DNA of 64,000 nucleotides from contig SAQE01000018.1 in the NCBI GenBank assembly GCA_004020545.1, forward strand, positions 29,970 to 93,969. Reading direction: 5' to 3'. The notes under the pieces are model-generated. The model was not told the DNA's origin and did no database searches. It saw only the letters and a list, made by a program, of their open reading frames with translations. The position numbers and the translations under genes are program-made. The DNA is from Mesorhizobium sp. (lineage in GTDB: Bacteria > Pseudomonadota > Alphaproteobacteria > Rhizobiales > Rhizobiaceae). Position 1 is the first letter of the stretch; every line of letters starts with the position of its first letter. This document shows positions 1-8,519 of the stretch, piece by piece.

Positions 1-1001
1 GCAGAATGCACGGGTTGCTGGATGAATCCATCGGCCATCTGGCGTGCAACGTCCTCGCGCCTTCAGACCAACTGAAGGAGGCGCTGGCCGACAAGCTTAG
101 GGCTGCTGAGATTATCATTGATGCCTCGGCATCGGTCGCCGTGTCGCGATACGTGGCCGACCTGCCAGCGGCTTCGGGGCGCCGTCTTTCGGTCTTCTTC
201 AATCCGGCCGGCACAGCGGTCGTTCTCCTTTCCGAGGGAACCAACCGCGATGTCACACTGCGTGATCTTGAATCCCAGTATCATCGCATCTTTCAGATAG
301 AACCTGCGCTGGCTGATCACCTGAGGCCGCGTGATGGCGGCCTGCGCTACAGCGGATCCTGCCGGGCGGTCACCAACCGAATCTCGGCTTCGCAAGCCGC
401 GCTGCTCAGCGCGATTGCAGCGCGAGGCATGACCACCGCTCTCAAGGATGACGGTGCCGCGATTCGCATCTGGAGCGTCAGCGACGAGAGCGAAGTCCGA
501 CTTTATTTCCGCCCGGCTGCCGAAGTGACACGAGTGACTCTCGGTGACTGGACAGTCACGTACGACACGCTCGTCCAGGCCGAACTGGTCGCGTTGCGGG
601 AGCGCAATCTGCCCCACGAAACCGGCGGTGTGCTGCTCGGCATCTCTGATACGAGCCGCCACTCGATCCATATTGTACGCGCCCTGCCGCAGCCGGGCGA
701 CAGCCAAGGCTCAGTCACTCGTTTTGAACGCGGCGTTTCCGGTCTTCGGGAGGCGGTCGCGGCCGCAGCGGAGGCTTCACTGCATCAGGTACGCTATGTC
801 GGCGAATGGCATTCGCATCCAGTGGGATCGTCCACAACGCCCAGCACAATCGACCTGAGCCAGCTCTCCTGGCTGACGGAAGAACTTGAGGACGAGGGCA
901 TTCCCGCTCTGATGGCCATTGCCGGCGATCACGGTTCCATCACCCTTCTGCTCGGCGGCAGGCAGCGCGCGCCGGACGGTGTCAGGAAGGAATGCGCATG
1001 A
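1..1001 (+). CDS. E1 (ThiF-like)-JAB fusion protein, 5' end outside the window
   Basis: The reading frame is open to the left edge, so the protein is partial. Numbering from the first Met (position 6), residues 25-125 resemble the late part of a ThiF/E1 adenylation domain, including the typical 'IIIDASASVAVSRYV' strand-helix. Residues 185-320 form a JAB/MPN metallopeptidase: E205 in HETGG, then H269-x-H271-P, S280 and D283, the JAMM zinc ligands; the H-to-S spacing is one residue longer than the usual HxHPx6SxxD. Family knowledge: E1-JAB proteins process and conjugate ubiquitin-like modifiers or, in type II CBASS, prime a nucleotidyltransferase. The stop overlaps the start of the patatin gene (ATGA), so the two are co-translated. 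Whether an E2 domain or a cyclase lies upstream cannot be seen. Confidence 0.85.
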   Translation, partial: RMHGLLDESIGHLACNVLAPSDQLKEALADKLRAAEIIIDASASVAVSRYVADLPAASGRRLSVFFNPAGTAVVLLSEGTNRDVTLRDLESQYHRIFQIEPALADHLRPRDGGLRYSGSCRAVTNRISASQAALLSAIAARGMTTALKDDGAAIRIWSVSDESEVRLYFRPAAEVTRVTLGDWTVTYDTLVQAELVALRERNLPHETGGVLLGISDTSRHSIHIVRALPQPGDSQGSVTRFERGVSGLREAVAAAAEASLHQVRYVGEWHSHPVGSSTTPSTIDLSQLSWLTEELEDEGIPALMAIAGDHGSITLLLGGRQRAPDGVRKECA

Positions 1002-2176
1002 GCGTGATCGCTGCTGCTGCCGACATTCAGAGCCTTTTTGCCGCCAACGCCGGGACGAAGGACTTTGTGCAGGCGCGCAAACTTGAGGACACGATCGGGC
1101 TGTGCCTCTCGGGCGGCGGCTACCGCGCCATGATCTATCATGCGGGCGCGCTGATCAGGCTGAATGAGCTCGGTTTCCTTCCGCGCCTTGGTGAGATTGC
1201 GAGTGTTTCCGGCGGCTCGATCACCGCAGGGGTCCTCGCCCTTTCATGGCCGCGACTGACATTTGACCGGGCGGGCAAGGCCTCAAACCTTGACGCTCTT
1301 GTCGTTCAGCCGCTTCTTAGCTTTGCTGGCATCGGCATAGATGTCCGCGCCATTCTCACCGGCTTCATTCCCGGGCGCACGGCGGCGGACAGTATTGTCG
1401 CCGCCTACGACCGGCACCTTTTTTCCGGCGCTGGATTGCAGGAGATCACTGATTTCCCGCGCTTTACCTTCATGGCCACGAACCTCCAGACCGGCAGCAA
1501 CTGGCGGTTTGCCAAAGCCTATGCGGCTGACTTCCGGGTTGGAATGATCGACCACCCGACATTGTCGCTGGCGCGGGTAGTGGCGGCATCGTCTGCGTTC
1601 CCGCCCTTTCTCTCGCCTGTGCGTATCAGCCTGAAAGATCAGATCGTCCGGAAAACAGAAGGCGCCGACCTCCACCGCAACCCGTTCACAGATACGGCGG
1701 TCCTTGCCGACGGCGGCATCTATGACAATCTGGGCCTCGAGCGCGTGTGGAAGCGTTGCCGGACGATCTTTGTCAGCAATGCCGGGCGTGCGATCCCCGA
1801 AGTCGGCCAGCCGACAGGCCGGTGGATCGGCCAAATGTTCCGAACGCTGAGCCTGATCCAGCAGCAGGCCGAGAATTCACGCCGGCGCATATTGTTTGGC
1901 ATGGCCAATCACGGGCAGCGCGATGTGGCCTATTGGAGTATCGATGCGCCCATCAGCAGTTATTGTCTTCAGGACGCGGCGGCTATTCCCGACGAGGCAG
2001 CCGCCGTGGCTGCGTCCATGCGAACGCGACTCAATCCCTTCAAGGCGAGCGAACAACTAACGCTTCTGGAGCTTGGTTATGCCGGTGCCGACGCGTCGAT
2101 CCGCTCTCGCGGACTCGCCTCCGCTTCGTCAGCACCCGACCTCGTATGCCTTCGGGCTCTGATCGCGTCGTCTTGA
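998..2176 (+). CDS. Patatin-like phospholipase, probable effector
   Basis: A 392-residue protein with the patatin fold. Visible motifs are the oxyanion stretch SGGGYR near residue 40, the nucleophile elbow SVSGG (Ser about 71) and the second dyad residue in ADGGIYDNLG (Asp about 238). Family knowledge: such enzymes hydrolyse phospholipids, and CapV-type patatins are membrane-degrading effectors of CBASS. The ATG at 998 overlaps the stop of the E1-JAB gene as ATGA; an ATG at 992 is also possible. No signal peptide or membrane segment is seen, so it is probably cytosolic. The position next to E1-JAB suggests a defence effector (inference); an unrelated lipase role is not excluded. Confidence 0.88.
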   Translation: MSVIAAAADIQSLFAANAGTKDFVQARKLEDTIGLCLSGGGYRAMIYHAGALIRLNELGFLPRLGEIASVSGGSITAGVLALSWPRLTFDRAGKASNLDALVVQPLLSFAGIGIDVRAILTGFIPGRTAADSIVAAYDRHLFSGAGLQEITDFPRFTFMATNLQTGSNWRFAKAYAADFRVGMIDHPTLSLARVVAASSAFPPFLSPVRISLKDQIVRKTEGADLHRNPFTDTAVLADGGIYDNLGLERVWKRCRTIFVSNAGRAIPEVGQPTGRWIGQMFRTLSLIQQQAENSRRRILFGMANHGQRDVAYWSIDAPISSYCLQDAAAIPDEAAAVAASMRTRLNPFKASEQLTLLELGYAGADASIRSRGLASASSAPDLVCLRALIASS

Positions 2177-2541
2177 CGCCAGTTGGGTGAATTCCGGGCG
2201 ATCCTTCGCACGGAGGATCGGCACCCGCAGGGCCGAGACGTTCTACCAGGCGATCAAGACAGACCCCGTGGATTCGGGTGATGAGACGGTGAGAAGCCGC
2301 AACCGGTTGCTGCTCATAGACCGGAGTCAGCCGGGCGTAAACATATTCAATCGACACGGTGAAGCCGTCGAGCGCGTTTCGGGCCGACAAGTAGATTGGT
2401 CGCTCACTAAGCCGCCCTGGTTTCAGCGCGGGTGCTTCCATCGGGGCCGAGACGAGGCCGGTTGGTTTTTCAGCAAATGCTAACGGAACGCTTCCGGCTG
2501 TGCGATATTAAATCAAGTTCGAGTGTCGCGCGGGGGTTTCC
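2177..2541. other. Intergenic region, no supported gene
   Basis: 365 bases between the patatin and ligase genes. A reverse-strand open frame (2040-2441) overlaps the patatin gene by 137 bases and matches nothing I recognise. The promoter of the ligase gene should lie here, but I see no clear site. Confidence 0.5.
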
Positions 2542-3420
2542 ATGTCTAAGCCTGCCGGCAGCATCCGGCTGTCCTTCATTCGCCCGATGGAGCCCGAGCT
2601 CGTCGAGCAGCCCCCAAAGGGCGACGGATGGAGCCACGAAGTCAAGTTCGACGGCTACCGAACCCAGCTCATCAAGGATGCTGACGGCATCCGCCTCTAC
2701 ACGAAGACCGGGATCGACTGGACGACCAAATATCGGCCGCTGGCCGCAGAGGCAAAAAAGCTCGAGGCGGAAAGCTTCATCATCGAAGGCGAGGCGATCG
2801 CGACCAACGAGGCCGGGTTGTCCGACTTCCACGCGCTGCGCTCGGCCATCACCAGGCGACCACAGGATCTCTATCTGGTCGCATTCGATCTTCTGCACCT
2901 TAACGGCCACGATCTGCGCGACATGGCGCTGAAGGACCGGCGCGAGATCCTGGAGGCGCTCATTCCCGCCGGCGGCCACATTCAATTCAGCGAAGCGCTG
3001 CCGGGAACTGGCGATGCCGTCTACCATCTGGCCTGCGAGGCAGGCTTGGAAGGCATCGTGTCGAAGCGGCTGGATAGCGTCTACCGCAGCGGCGCGACGA
3101 TGAACTGGCGCAAGATCAAATGCTACGTCGAAAAGGAGATGGACATCGTTGGCGTCAAGCGCGAGCGCGGCAAGCCGGCGATGGTCCTGATGGCCGACAA
3201 CGGCCGCTACATGGGCGGGGCCTTCGTCACCTTCAAAGCCGACAAGCGGCAGGCCCTATGGGACCGGGTGCAGGGCAAGGCAGGCGCTCTGCCGCCGAAA
3301 GGGCTGGCGAAGGAGAAGGCCGAGTGGCTGAAGCCCGGCCTGGTCGGCCGGGTCAAGTTCCTGAAGGGCGAAGAGAAGCTTCGCCACGCCTCGCTGAAGG
3401 ACTTTTGGGAGCGAAGCTGA
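2542..3420 (+). CDS. ATP-dependent DNA ligase, LigD ligase-domain type
   Basis: A 292-residue stand-alone ATP-dependent ligase of the bacterial non-homologous end-joining type. The adenylated lysine is K35 in EVKFDGYR (motif I). Later motifs are visible: IIEGEAIATNE (motif III, about 85-95), YLVAFDLLHLNG (IIIa), EGIVSKRLDSVY (IV, about 170-180) and WRKIKC (V). The last 90 residues form the OB-fold domain. It has no polymerase or phosphoesterase domain, unlike full LigD, and no ku gene lies nearby. Such short ligases are common extra copies in rhizobia. It probably seals nicks or breaks in DNA. The ATG at 2542 fits the family N-terminus. Confidence 0.93.
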   Translation: MSKPAGSIRLSFIRPMEPELVEQPPKGDGWSHEVKFDGYRTQLIKDADGIRLYTKTGIDWTTKYRPLAAEAKKLEAESFIIEGEAIATNEAGLSDFHALRSAITRRPQDLYLVAFDLLHLNGHDLRDMALKDRREILEALIPAGGHIQFSEALPGTGDAVYHLACEAGLEGIVSKRLDSVYRSGATMNWRKIKCYVEKEMDIVGVKRERGKPAMVLMADNGRYMGGAFVTFKADKRQALWDRVQGKAGALPPKGLAKEKAEWLKPGLVGRVKFLKGEEKLRHASLKDFWERS

Positions 3421-3457
3421 GTATCCGTCGAAGACCTTACAGGCGCGGTTTTTTGGC

Positions 3458-3979
3458 CTAAGGCCGGGAGGCAGAAATCTTGGTTAGTTTGATATCGCCA
3501 AGCATTATGAATTCTGGGTTCGACGCTTGAGCGGCCAGGTCGACGGCCTTTTCGACCTCAGCCACTACCGCGCGAAGCCGCTCCATAGTTCGCTCCGCCT
3601 GCCAGGGTGCACCTTCGAGCCTATAGTCGTATCGGATTCTCACATATTCCTTCGACCGTTTTGGCGATTGAATGAAATCTTGAACCTCTTTTGGCAATTG
3701 CAGCCCTAAGGCCTTGCAGGCTGTTAGCCTGGCAGCAAAGTTGTGGTTGTAGTCCCGCACATCCTCCGGCATCGTGCCGCCGAGTAGCTGGAAACTTCGC
3801 AGGTAGTTTTCCAATGCCTGGAAGTGGAGGAGCCTCCGGGGATGGTCCGACATCTGCGGCCCGATCTGCGCCAAAGCGTCGGCGCTCATCCTGTAGGTCT
3901 CAGCAAGGCGGAAGACGCCGTAGGCTGTCATCTCCTTGCCGTGGATAACTTTCGGCTTTTTCGCAGTGGCATCCCCCAT
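3458..3979 (-). CDS. Hypothetical helical protein, possibly HEPN-like
   Basis: A 173-residue, mostly helical protein without signal peptide or membrane segment. The stretch ALENYLRSFQLLGG followed by a YVRIRYDY motif resembles HEPN-like proteins of rhizobial genomes, but a clear RNase motif (RxxxxH) is not seen. It lies convergent to the ligase gene. Function unknown. Confidence 0.6.
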   Translation of the reverse strand: MGDATAKKPKVIHGKEMTAYGVFRLAETYRMSADALAQIGPQMSDHPRRLLHFQALENYLRSFQLLGGTMPEDVRDYNHNFAARLTACKALGLQLPKEVQDFIQSPKRSKEYVRIRYDYRLEGAPWQAERTMERLRAVVAEVEKAVDLAAQASNPEFIMLGDIKLTKISASRP

Positions 3980-4021
3980 GGTTAGGAGGATGCCGCCACT
4001 AGCTCAGTAGGGCAAGCCGTG

Positions 4022-4234
4022 TCACCGCCTACCGATTGAAATCTTTGGCATGTCGTCTCCCTCGCCCTGTAGGAGGAATTCAGCGAGCGCGCTCATTAGC
4101 CACTCAGCATTTTCACGGTCGAGCAACATATCGACCGTGTCGTCATCGTCAGTGACCAACTCCAGCGTGCCTCTCAGCGGCTTGCGGGAAGTCACTTCCA
4201 CATCACCGTCCTGGTACTCAACAAATTTAGGCAT
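4022..4234 (-). CDS. Small acidic hypothetical protein
   Basis: 70 residues, rich in Asp and Glu (for example VTDDDDTVDMLLD in the middle). A good Shine-Dalgarno AGGAGA lies just upstream of the ATG (4234). It follows 3979 in opposite order, so it may share transcription with the 3458-3979 gene, 43 bases apart. No family recognised. Confidence 0.5.
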   Translation of the reverse strand: MPKFVEYQDGDVEVTSRKPLRGTLELVTDDDDTVDMLLDRENAEWLMSALAEFLLQGEGDDMPKISIGRR

Positions 4235-4535
4235 AGTCTTCTCCTAAATAGTCATGGGGCCGCAGACGTGCATGAGCGGGTCCGCGAGCCTAGTTGATGT
4301 TCAAGGAGTTGTGTTGGGCAGCCGTGCTGCTCGTTGTCTACGACGTAAGGGCTCCCCCGTCGTCGGTTATCACGCGGCGTTGTACTCAGAGTGCCCGGCG
4401 CCGATTCTCTCAAGGCACGGTGCAAGAGTGATCTAGCGCGTGTAGGCAGTCAAGGTCGTTCAGTCGGCCTGTATGCCGACAACAAGTTGCTTCAGCGCAA
4501 GCCAATCTCGAACCGCTGCACAAAGGCAGGATTCT
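4235..4535. other. Intergenic region, nothing recognised
   Basis: About 300 bases upstream of the small acidic gene. Short open frames here lack codon bias or family resemblance. It may hold the promoter of the 4022-3458 pair. Confidence 0.4.
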
Positions 4536-4775
4536 TCATTTCCTTGCTCGGATCATCGCCCGTGCGATTGCCAGTTCGGCCTCGACCCTGGCGTTTTCCT
4601 TTTGCGTCATGTTGTCGGCCGCGACGAGCCGGCGAAGCGACCGCATCACTTCGCCTCGCGCCCATCCTGCTTCAAGCATGCAATCAACGATCGCCTGAAA
4701 GCCGGGCTCCATTGCTTCCTGACAGTCGACCTCGCGGTCTGGGTAGGCAATGGCGCGTCTAGGCGGACTGATCAT
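4536..4775 (-). CDS. Small hypothetical protein
   Basis: 79 residues with helical, charged composition; no cysteine pair, signal peptide or membrane segment. Similar short proteins (an acidic helix followed by a Lys/Arg/Glu-rich tail) are frequent in rhizobial accessory regions, but I do not recognise a named family. It lies downstream of the SRAP gene on the same strand, 170 bases away. Confidence 0.45.
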   Translation of the reverse strand: MISPPRRAIAYPDREVDCQEAMEPGFQAIVDCMLEAGWARGEVMRSLRRLVAADNMTQKENARVEAELAIARAMIRARK

Positions 4776-4947
4776 AGGAACTTCTCTCCCTCGCCACGGT
4801 GCTCAAAACAGAACCAGTGCGACGGCTGCCTTGGTCGAGAGAAACCCCATCCGGCATCCTTGCCGCATCCGGCGTGCTCGCAAACGTGCCCGAGAGGTCC
4901 GTGATCACGCGGCTGTACAAGCTCTCCAGGGCGGGTCGGTTCGTCGC

Positions 4948-5640
4948 TCATAATAGCTTGATCGGCTCGATCAGCCCGGCGTGATCGTTGGGCTGCTTGT
5001 TGATGGCGGCTGCGTTGACGTCCCGGCAGACGCGATAGAACTGCAATTGTCCGTCGATGTCGTGGCTGAGAACGTCCTTCAGGTCGCCAGCCGGCGTCTT
5101 GGGATCAAGCCAGGCATCGTAATAGGCCGGGTCGAGCATAAGCGGCTGGCGGTCGTGGATCTGGTTGACCGGCGCCGCCGACGGCTGGGTGATAATGGTG
5201 CAGCTGGTGACATCGCGCTTCGAATTGTAGGCCCATAGACCGGCGAATGAAAAAGGCGCGTGGCCTGGCTGGAAAATGAACCAAGGATCTTTCTTGCCGT
5301 CGGCGGGTGAGATCGTCCACTCGTAATAGCCATCGGCCGGAACCAGGCAGCGCTTGGACTTATAGGCGTCTCGAAAAGCCGCTGTCGTGTCGACACTTTC
5401 GATGCGGGCATTGAACATCGCCGCCTTAGGCATTTCCTTCGCCCAAAATGGAACCAGCCACCATCGCCCGGTGCGAACCCTGTGGTTGCCGTCGTCGGCC
5501 GCTGTGATGAACGGTACCTCATCGGTCGGCGCGATGTTATAGCGCGGAGCGTCGTTCCGTCCGACATCCGCTGGAGCGGTAAGCCGATAGAGGCGGTGAA
5601 TTTCGGACCACGGCAGATACCTGGTGTAGCGCCCGCACAT
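4948..5640 (-). CDS. SOS response-associated peptidase (SRAP, YedK/HMCES family)
   Basis: A 230-residue SRAP-domain protein. The catalytic Cys2 (MCGRYTRY) is exposed after Met removal and, in the family, forms a thiazolidine crosslink with abasic sites in single-stranded DNA. Also visible are FNARIESV (about 95-102), the YYEW glutamate near 127 and the IHDRQPLML histidine near 183, all active-site elements. It protects abasic sites in the cytosol during replication stress. It is the last tight gene of a run beginning at 6776 (11-base gap to the gene upstream). Duplicated SRAP genes are common on rhizobial plasmids and islands. Confidence 0.95.
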   Translation of the reverse strand: MCGRYTRYLPWSEIHRLYRLTAPADVGRNDAPRYNIAPTDEVPFITAADDGNHRVRTGRWWLVPFWAKEMPKAAMFNARIESVDTTAAFRDAYKSKRCLVPADGYYEWTISPADGKKDPWFIFQPGHAPFSFAGLWAYNSKRDVTSCTIITQPSAAPVNQIHDRQPLMLDPAYYDAWLDPKTPAGDLKDVLSHDIDGQLQFYRVCRDVNAAAINKQPNDHAGLIEPIKLL

Positions 5641-5650
5641 ACCTTCGACC

Positions 5651-6031
5651 TCAGTTCCGAAGAGCTTCGGGCACGCTCAGCTGTCCGAGCTCCAAGATTC
5701 GTTCATAGGCGCCCTGGCGTCGCCATACGCCGCGAGCCTGCCCTTTCTCCCTGTCGCGCTTCGGATCGAACATGAGGCCGCCGAAGTGGTCAAGGAACGA
5801 CGCCGCTGCCTCGTGATCGGCGAAGCAGTGCAGCCGCCATTGCTCCTGATTCCCGTCGTCCCAAACCGCGATCACCGCTCTTGTCCTACACGACATGCCG
5901 CGCTCGGCAAGGAAACGCCTGATCAGCGTGTAGTTGCGATCCGTGCAAAGATCGTCGGGCAGCGCGACCTGGTACGGCATCTTGCGGTCGATGATCGTTG
6001 GCGTGGGAATGCCACGGCTTCGTCTCACCAT
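5651..6031 (-). CDS. Hypothetical protein in the SRAP operon
   Basis: 126 residues, no recognised family; aromatic-rich centre (WRLHCFADHEAAASFLDHFGG). The ATG at 6031 overlaps the upstream stop as ATGGTGA, which supports this start; an internal ATG at 5980 (MPYQVALPDD) is the alternative. No signal peptide or membrane segment. Likely co-transcribed with the SRAP gene. Confidence 0.6.
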   Translation of the reverse strand: MVRRSRGIPTPTIIDRKMPYQVALPDDLCTDRNYTLIRRFLAERGMSCRTRAVIAVWDDGNQEQWRLHCFADHEAAASFLDHFGGLMFDPKRDREKGQARGVWRRQGAYERILELGQLSVPEALRN

Positions 6032-6468
6032 GCTGGGGGCAGAAAGCTATCAGCCTGAAGGCGCATAGCCGCCAGCGTCAGGGCGATCGCGGTGTTGGCT
6101 GGGGGCTTCTCCATATGCAGGCGACCGTCGGAACAGCGCCATGCGGCCACGCTTATGTCCTCGTCGTCATCCTCGTCGCGCTCCGTCTCGATGATGCGGG
6201 CATCGCAAGGATCCTGGTCTATCTCGATCTTCCAGCCGGGAAGGGATCTCTCGGTGATCGCGGCTACCTCAGGCAAACTGCCCGTGAGAAAGGGCAGGCC
6301 CAGCTCGGCGGCCTCTTCCGGCGCCCCCGGCTCATTGACCCAACCCATGACATAGCAGATGTCGATGTCGAGCTGCCGGTCAGGACCCGTAGCCGTTTCG
6401 AGGCGTTCAATGATCTCCCGGTAGCGCCGCTGTCTGTCGGGCCATGTCGCGAGATTGGCAGTTTTCAC
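6025..6468 (-). CDS. Hypothetical protein in the SRAP operon
   Basis: 147 residues from a GTG at 6468 that overlaps the upstream stop as GTGA; a longer ATG start at 6495 is less likely. The N-terminus (ATWPDRQRRYREIIERLE) is helical, the middle very acidic (ERDEDDDED), and the end (TAIALTLAAMRLQ) resembles small proteins from phage-like rhizobial regions. Function unknown. Confidence 0.6.
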   Translation of the reverse strand: MKTANLATWPDRQRRYREIIERLETATGPDRQLDIDICYVMGWVNEPGAPEEAAELGLPFLTGSLPEVAAITERSLPGWKIEIDQDPCDARIIETERDEDDDEDISVAAWRCSDGRLHMEKPPANTAIALTLAAMRLQADSFLPPAW

Positions 6469-6776
6469 CTTCGGTTCGACGGGACCGATCCCCAAAACCC
6501 TATGGGCTCGAACGACCTTGTCCTCGGGCCATCCGGCACAGCACGTTTCACAGGCAGCGCGCTCAGCCTTGAACCAGACGGTGGCCCCTCGTCTTGTTCC
6601 TCACTCGGCTCCGCATCCTCCGGGAACCCCTTCATGTCCCAGAGTTCAACTGCGAGCATGCCGCTCATGGCATCCTCACAGGAAATGCCAGAGCTTTCGA
6701 AAACCGCCTCTGCGGCGGCTACGCCGCGAGCAAGTTCTTCGGCGGTTGCGTTCTCGATGACCAAGCGAAGCGGCAT
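6465..6776 (-). CDS. Hypothetical protein, first gene of the SRAP operon
   Basis: 103 residues starting MPLRLVIENATAEELARG at an ATG (6776) with a strong Shine-Dalgarno GGGAGGG. I know this N-terminus from many rhizobial accessory proteins of unknown function. The C-terminus is variable and basic. It is followed by overlapping genes down to the SRAP gene, so 6776-4948 reads as one operon. Confidence 0.6.
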   Translation of the reverse strand: MPLRLVIENATAEELARGVAAAEAVFESSGISCEDAMSGMLAVELWDMKGFPEDAEPSEEQDEGPPSGSRLSALPVKRAVPDGPRTRSFEPIGFWGSVPSNRR

Positions 6777-6877
6777 TTTGCCCTCCCTTGCGGCTATCCC
6801 GTCAAATGAGAACAAAAAGAGAACTAAGTGTCAAGAGAGACCTTGACCGAACAGGAATATGTTCCTCATTTCAGCCT

Positions 6878-7195
6878 ATGCCGGAACAACCAGAAAAGTG
6901 GCCGAGAGGCGCCGCCTGGACCCTGACGCATGCCCATGACGCGGGGCAAGTGGCGGGCATCCGTTGCGCCCGCTGCAACATCACGCGCTACTACAAGCCG
7001 CTCGAGCTGCGGGAGGTGATCGGCAACGTCACGATCGACGAGGTGCGGGACAAGGTCCGCTGTCAGCAATGCAAAAGTCGGGAGTGGATGAGCGCCCAGC
7101 TATTCCATCCGACGGGCGAGCAAGCGCACACGATCCGCTTCCGGCGCCTTGTGCAGATCCGATGGGAGAAACGGGTGATCTGGCGGGACGAATAA
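6878..7195 (+). CDS. Small zinc-ribbon-like protein
   Basis: 105 residues from the ATG at 6878; upstream in-frame starts are weaker. Two CxxC knuckles (CARC near residue 28 and CQQC near 61) suggest a structural zinc site. It is divergent from the SRAP operon. Family not recognised; DNA or RNA binding is possible but unproven. Confidence 0.55.
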   Translation: MPEQPEKWPRGAAWTLTHAHDAGQVAGIRCARCNITRYYKPLELREVIGNVTIDEVRDKVRCQQCKSREWMSAQLFHPTGEQAHTIRFRRLVQIRWEKRVIWRDE

Positions 7196-7370
7196 GCTTA
7201 CGAATCCGTAAGTCGCCGATTCAGGTCAACCTGGCTTACGATCCTTGCTAGCAGCACACGTCCCTATTCTGCTGCTCGGCGGGCCAGCACTCCCGTCAAC
7301 AGCCCGCTGCCCCTGTGTCACCTCGGCAGCGGGCTATTGTGCGCAGCAGCGCCAGCGGAAGGGTCGTTCG

Positions 7371-7523
7371 GTGAGAAAGGTAATCTTGGGGCTTGTAGCG
7401 CTGCTCTTTCTGGCCGTGGCGATTGCGAGTGTCCGTTCCCTGATCTTCGGGTGCCCTCATGGGGGATCTTACGGTTGCACCAAAAAATTCAATCGGGAAG
7501 TCTGTGGCTGCCCCGAGTCATGA
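7371..7523 (+). CDS. Possible small membrane protein
   Basis: 50 residues from a GTG at 7371: a single hydrophobic segment (KVILGLVALLFLAVAIA) followed by a short Cys-rich tail with four cysteines. This looks like a small exported or membrane-anchored peptide. It may be a chance frame; start and reality are uncertain. Confidence 0.35.
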   Translation: MRKVILGLVALLFLAVAIASVRSLIFGCPHGGSYGCTKKFNREVCGCPES

Positions 7524-7530
7524 CCGCCCC

Positions 7531-7713
7531 TTAGTCCCAATCCTGATCAGGCGTAGCGGGACGGCGATTCCAGCTTCTGACGGCGTTCAATTCGTCGATG
7601 CAGACCGGGCCGGATGCTCCACAATTTTCGCGTCGCATGACAACTCCCGCCTCATCCGTCACATGTGGGCTTACCTCATTGCCGTCGCAAAACGGGCAGG
7701 GATCCGCCGTCAC
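7531..7713 (-). CDS. Lar-like small zinc protein
   Basis: 60 residues with the Lar-family pattern: PCPFCDGNEV at the start, ENCGASGP in the middle and AVRSWNRR at the end (one of the usual CxxC cysteines is shifted: RRENCGA rather than CxxCGA). Family knowledge: Lar proteins alleviate type I restriction, but most members are uncharacterised. The GTG start overlaps the mucR-like stop as GTGA, so it is translationally coupled to that gene. Confidence 0.65.
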   Translation of the reverse strand: MTADPCPFCDGNEVSPHVTDEAGVVMRRENCGASGPVCIDELNAVRSWNRRPATPDQDWD

Positions 7714-8150
7714 CGGGTTGAACGCTTTTTGCCGTTGCTCTTCGCCGGCTTTGCTGCGGGCTTCCGACCTAGTCCGCTCGACTTCGCTAAGGCCGATCGC
7801 TGGGCTGCGTAGTTCGCCGCTACCATCGGGTAGTCCTGCTTCAACCCCCACTTGGCCCGGTACTCGTCGGGCGTCAGCCCATAGTGCACGTCGAGATGGC
7901 GCTTCAGCGATTTGAACTTCTTCCCGTCCTCGAGGCAGACGATGTAATCGGGGAACACCGATCGCCTCGGATTGACGGCGGGAGCCTGGGCCGGCGTCTC
8001 GGCTTCGACTGGCTGACCAATTTTCGAGAGTGACGAATTCACGCTCGAAATTAGTTCCGGCAGAGACGACACGGGCAGCGGGTTCTTACTAACATAGGCA
8101 GATACAATGTCAGCGGTCAGTTCGATCAAATTGATAGCGTCTTCGGCCAA
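7710..8150 (-). CDS. MucR/Ros-family transcriptional regulator
   Basis: 146 residues. N-terminus (LIELTADIVSAYVSKN) is the oligomerisation region of MucR/Ros. The zinc-finger DNA-binding domain spans about 75-120: C in IVCLEDGKKFKSLKRHL, then HLDVHYGLTPDEYRAKWGL. Ros-type fingers use one Cys, one Asp and two His. Family knowledge: these are H-NS-like repressors of AT-rich acquired genes in rhizobia. Here it is one of probably several copies and may silence the surrounding island. Confidence 0.93.
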   Translation of the reverse strand: MAEDAINLIELTADIVSAYVSKNPLPVSSLPELISSVNSSLSKIGQPVEAETPAQAPAVNPRRSVFPDYIVCLEDGKKFKSLKRHLDVHYGLTPDEYRAKWGLKQDYPMVAANYAAQRSALAKSSGLGRKPAAKPAKSNGKKRSTR

Positions 8151-8519
8151 GGCAAACTCTCCGGTTCAAGCATCCGTTTTCCTACCTTCCCGGAGCGATG
8201 CAATCAACGGCAGACCTGCACCTTGTTACTGAAAGTTGACGCCGTCTGCCACATGTCGTCCATAAGCTGACTCCCGACATTCCTGAAATCTGCATCTTCC
8301 AGATCGAGTTCTAATTCATAGGCTGCGTTGCTTTTGACCCATAAGTGAATATTGACGCATAACCTAGATAAGTTTCAGCTTGGCGGGTTGATAGGAAAGC
8401 CGGAATGGCGGCGTTCGCGCGAAGGCGGGTAGCTCGCGCGCTGTGGTCAACACCGTTTTGTGAGGAGAACGCGAACGACATTGGCGGGTTTGGTAGCCGT
8501 TCAAGTGGAACGACAGAGA

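Noticed and set aside
63-707. Long reverse open frame over the E1-JAB gene
   Set aside because: Antisense shadow in GC-rich coding DNA, no motif, and the plus strand has a clear JAMM enzyme.
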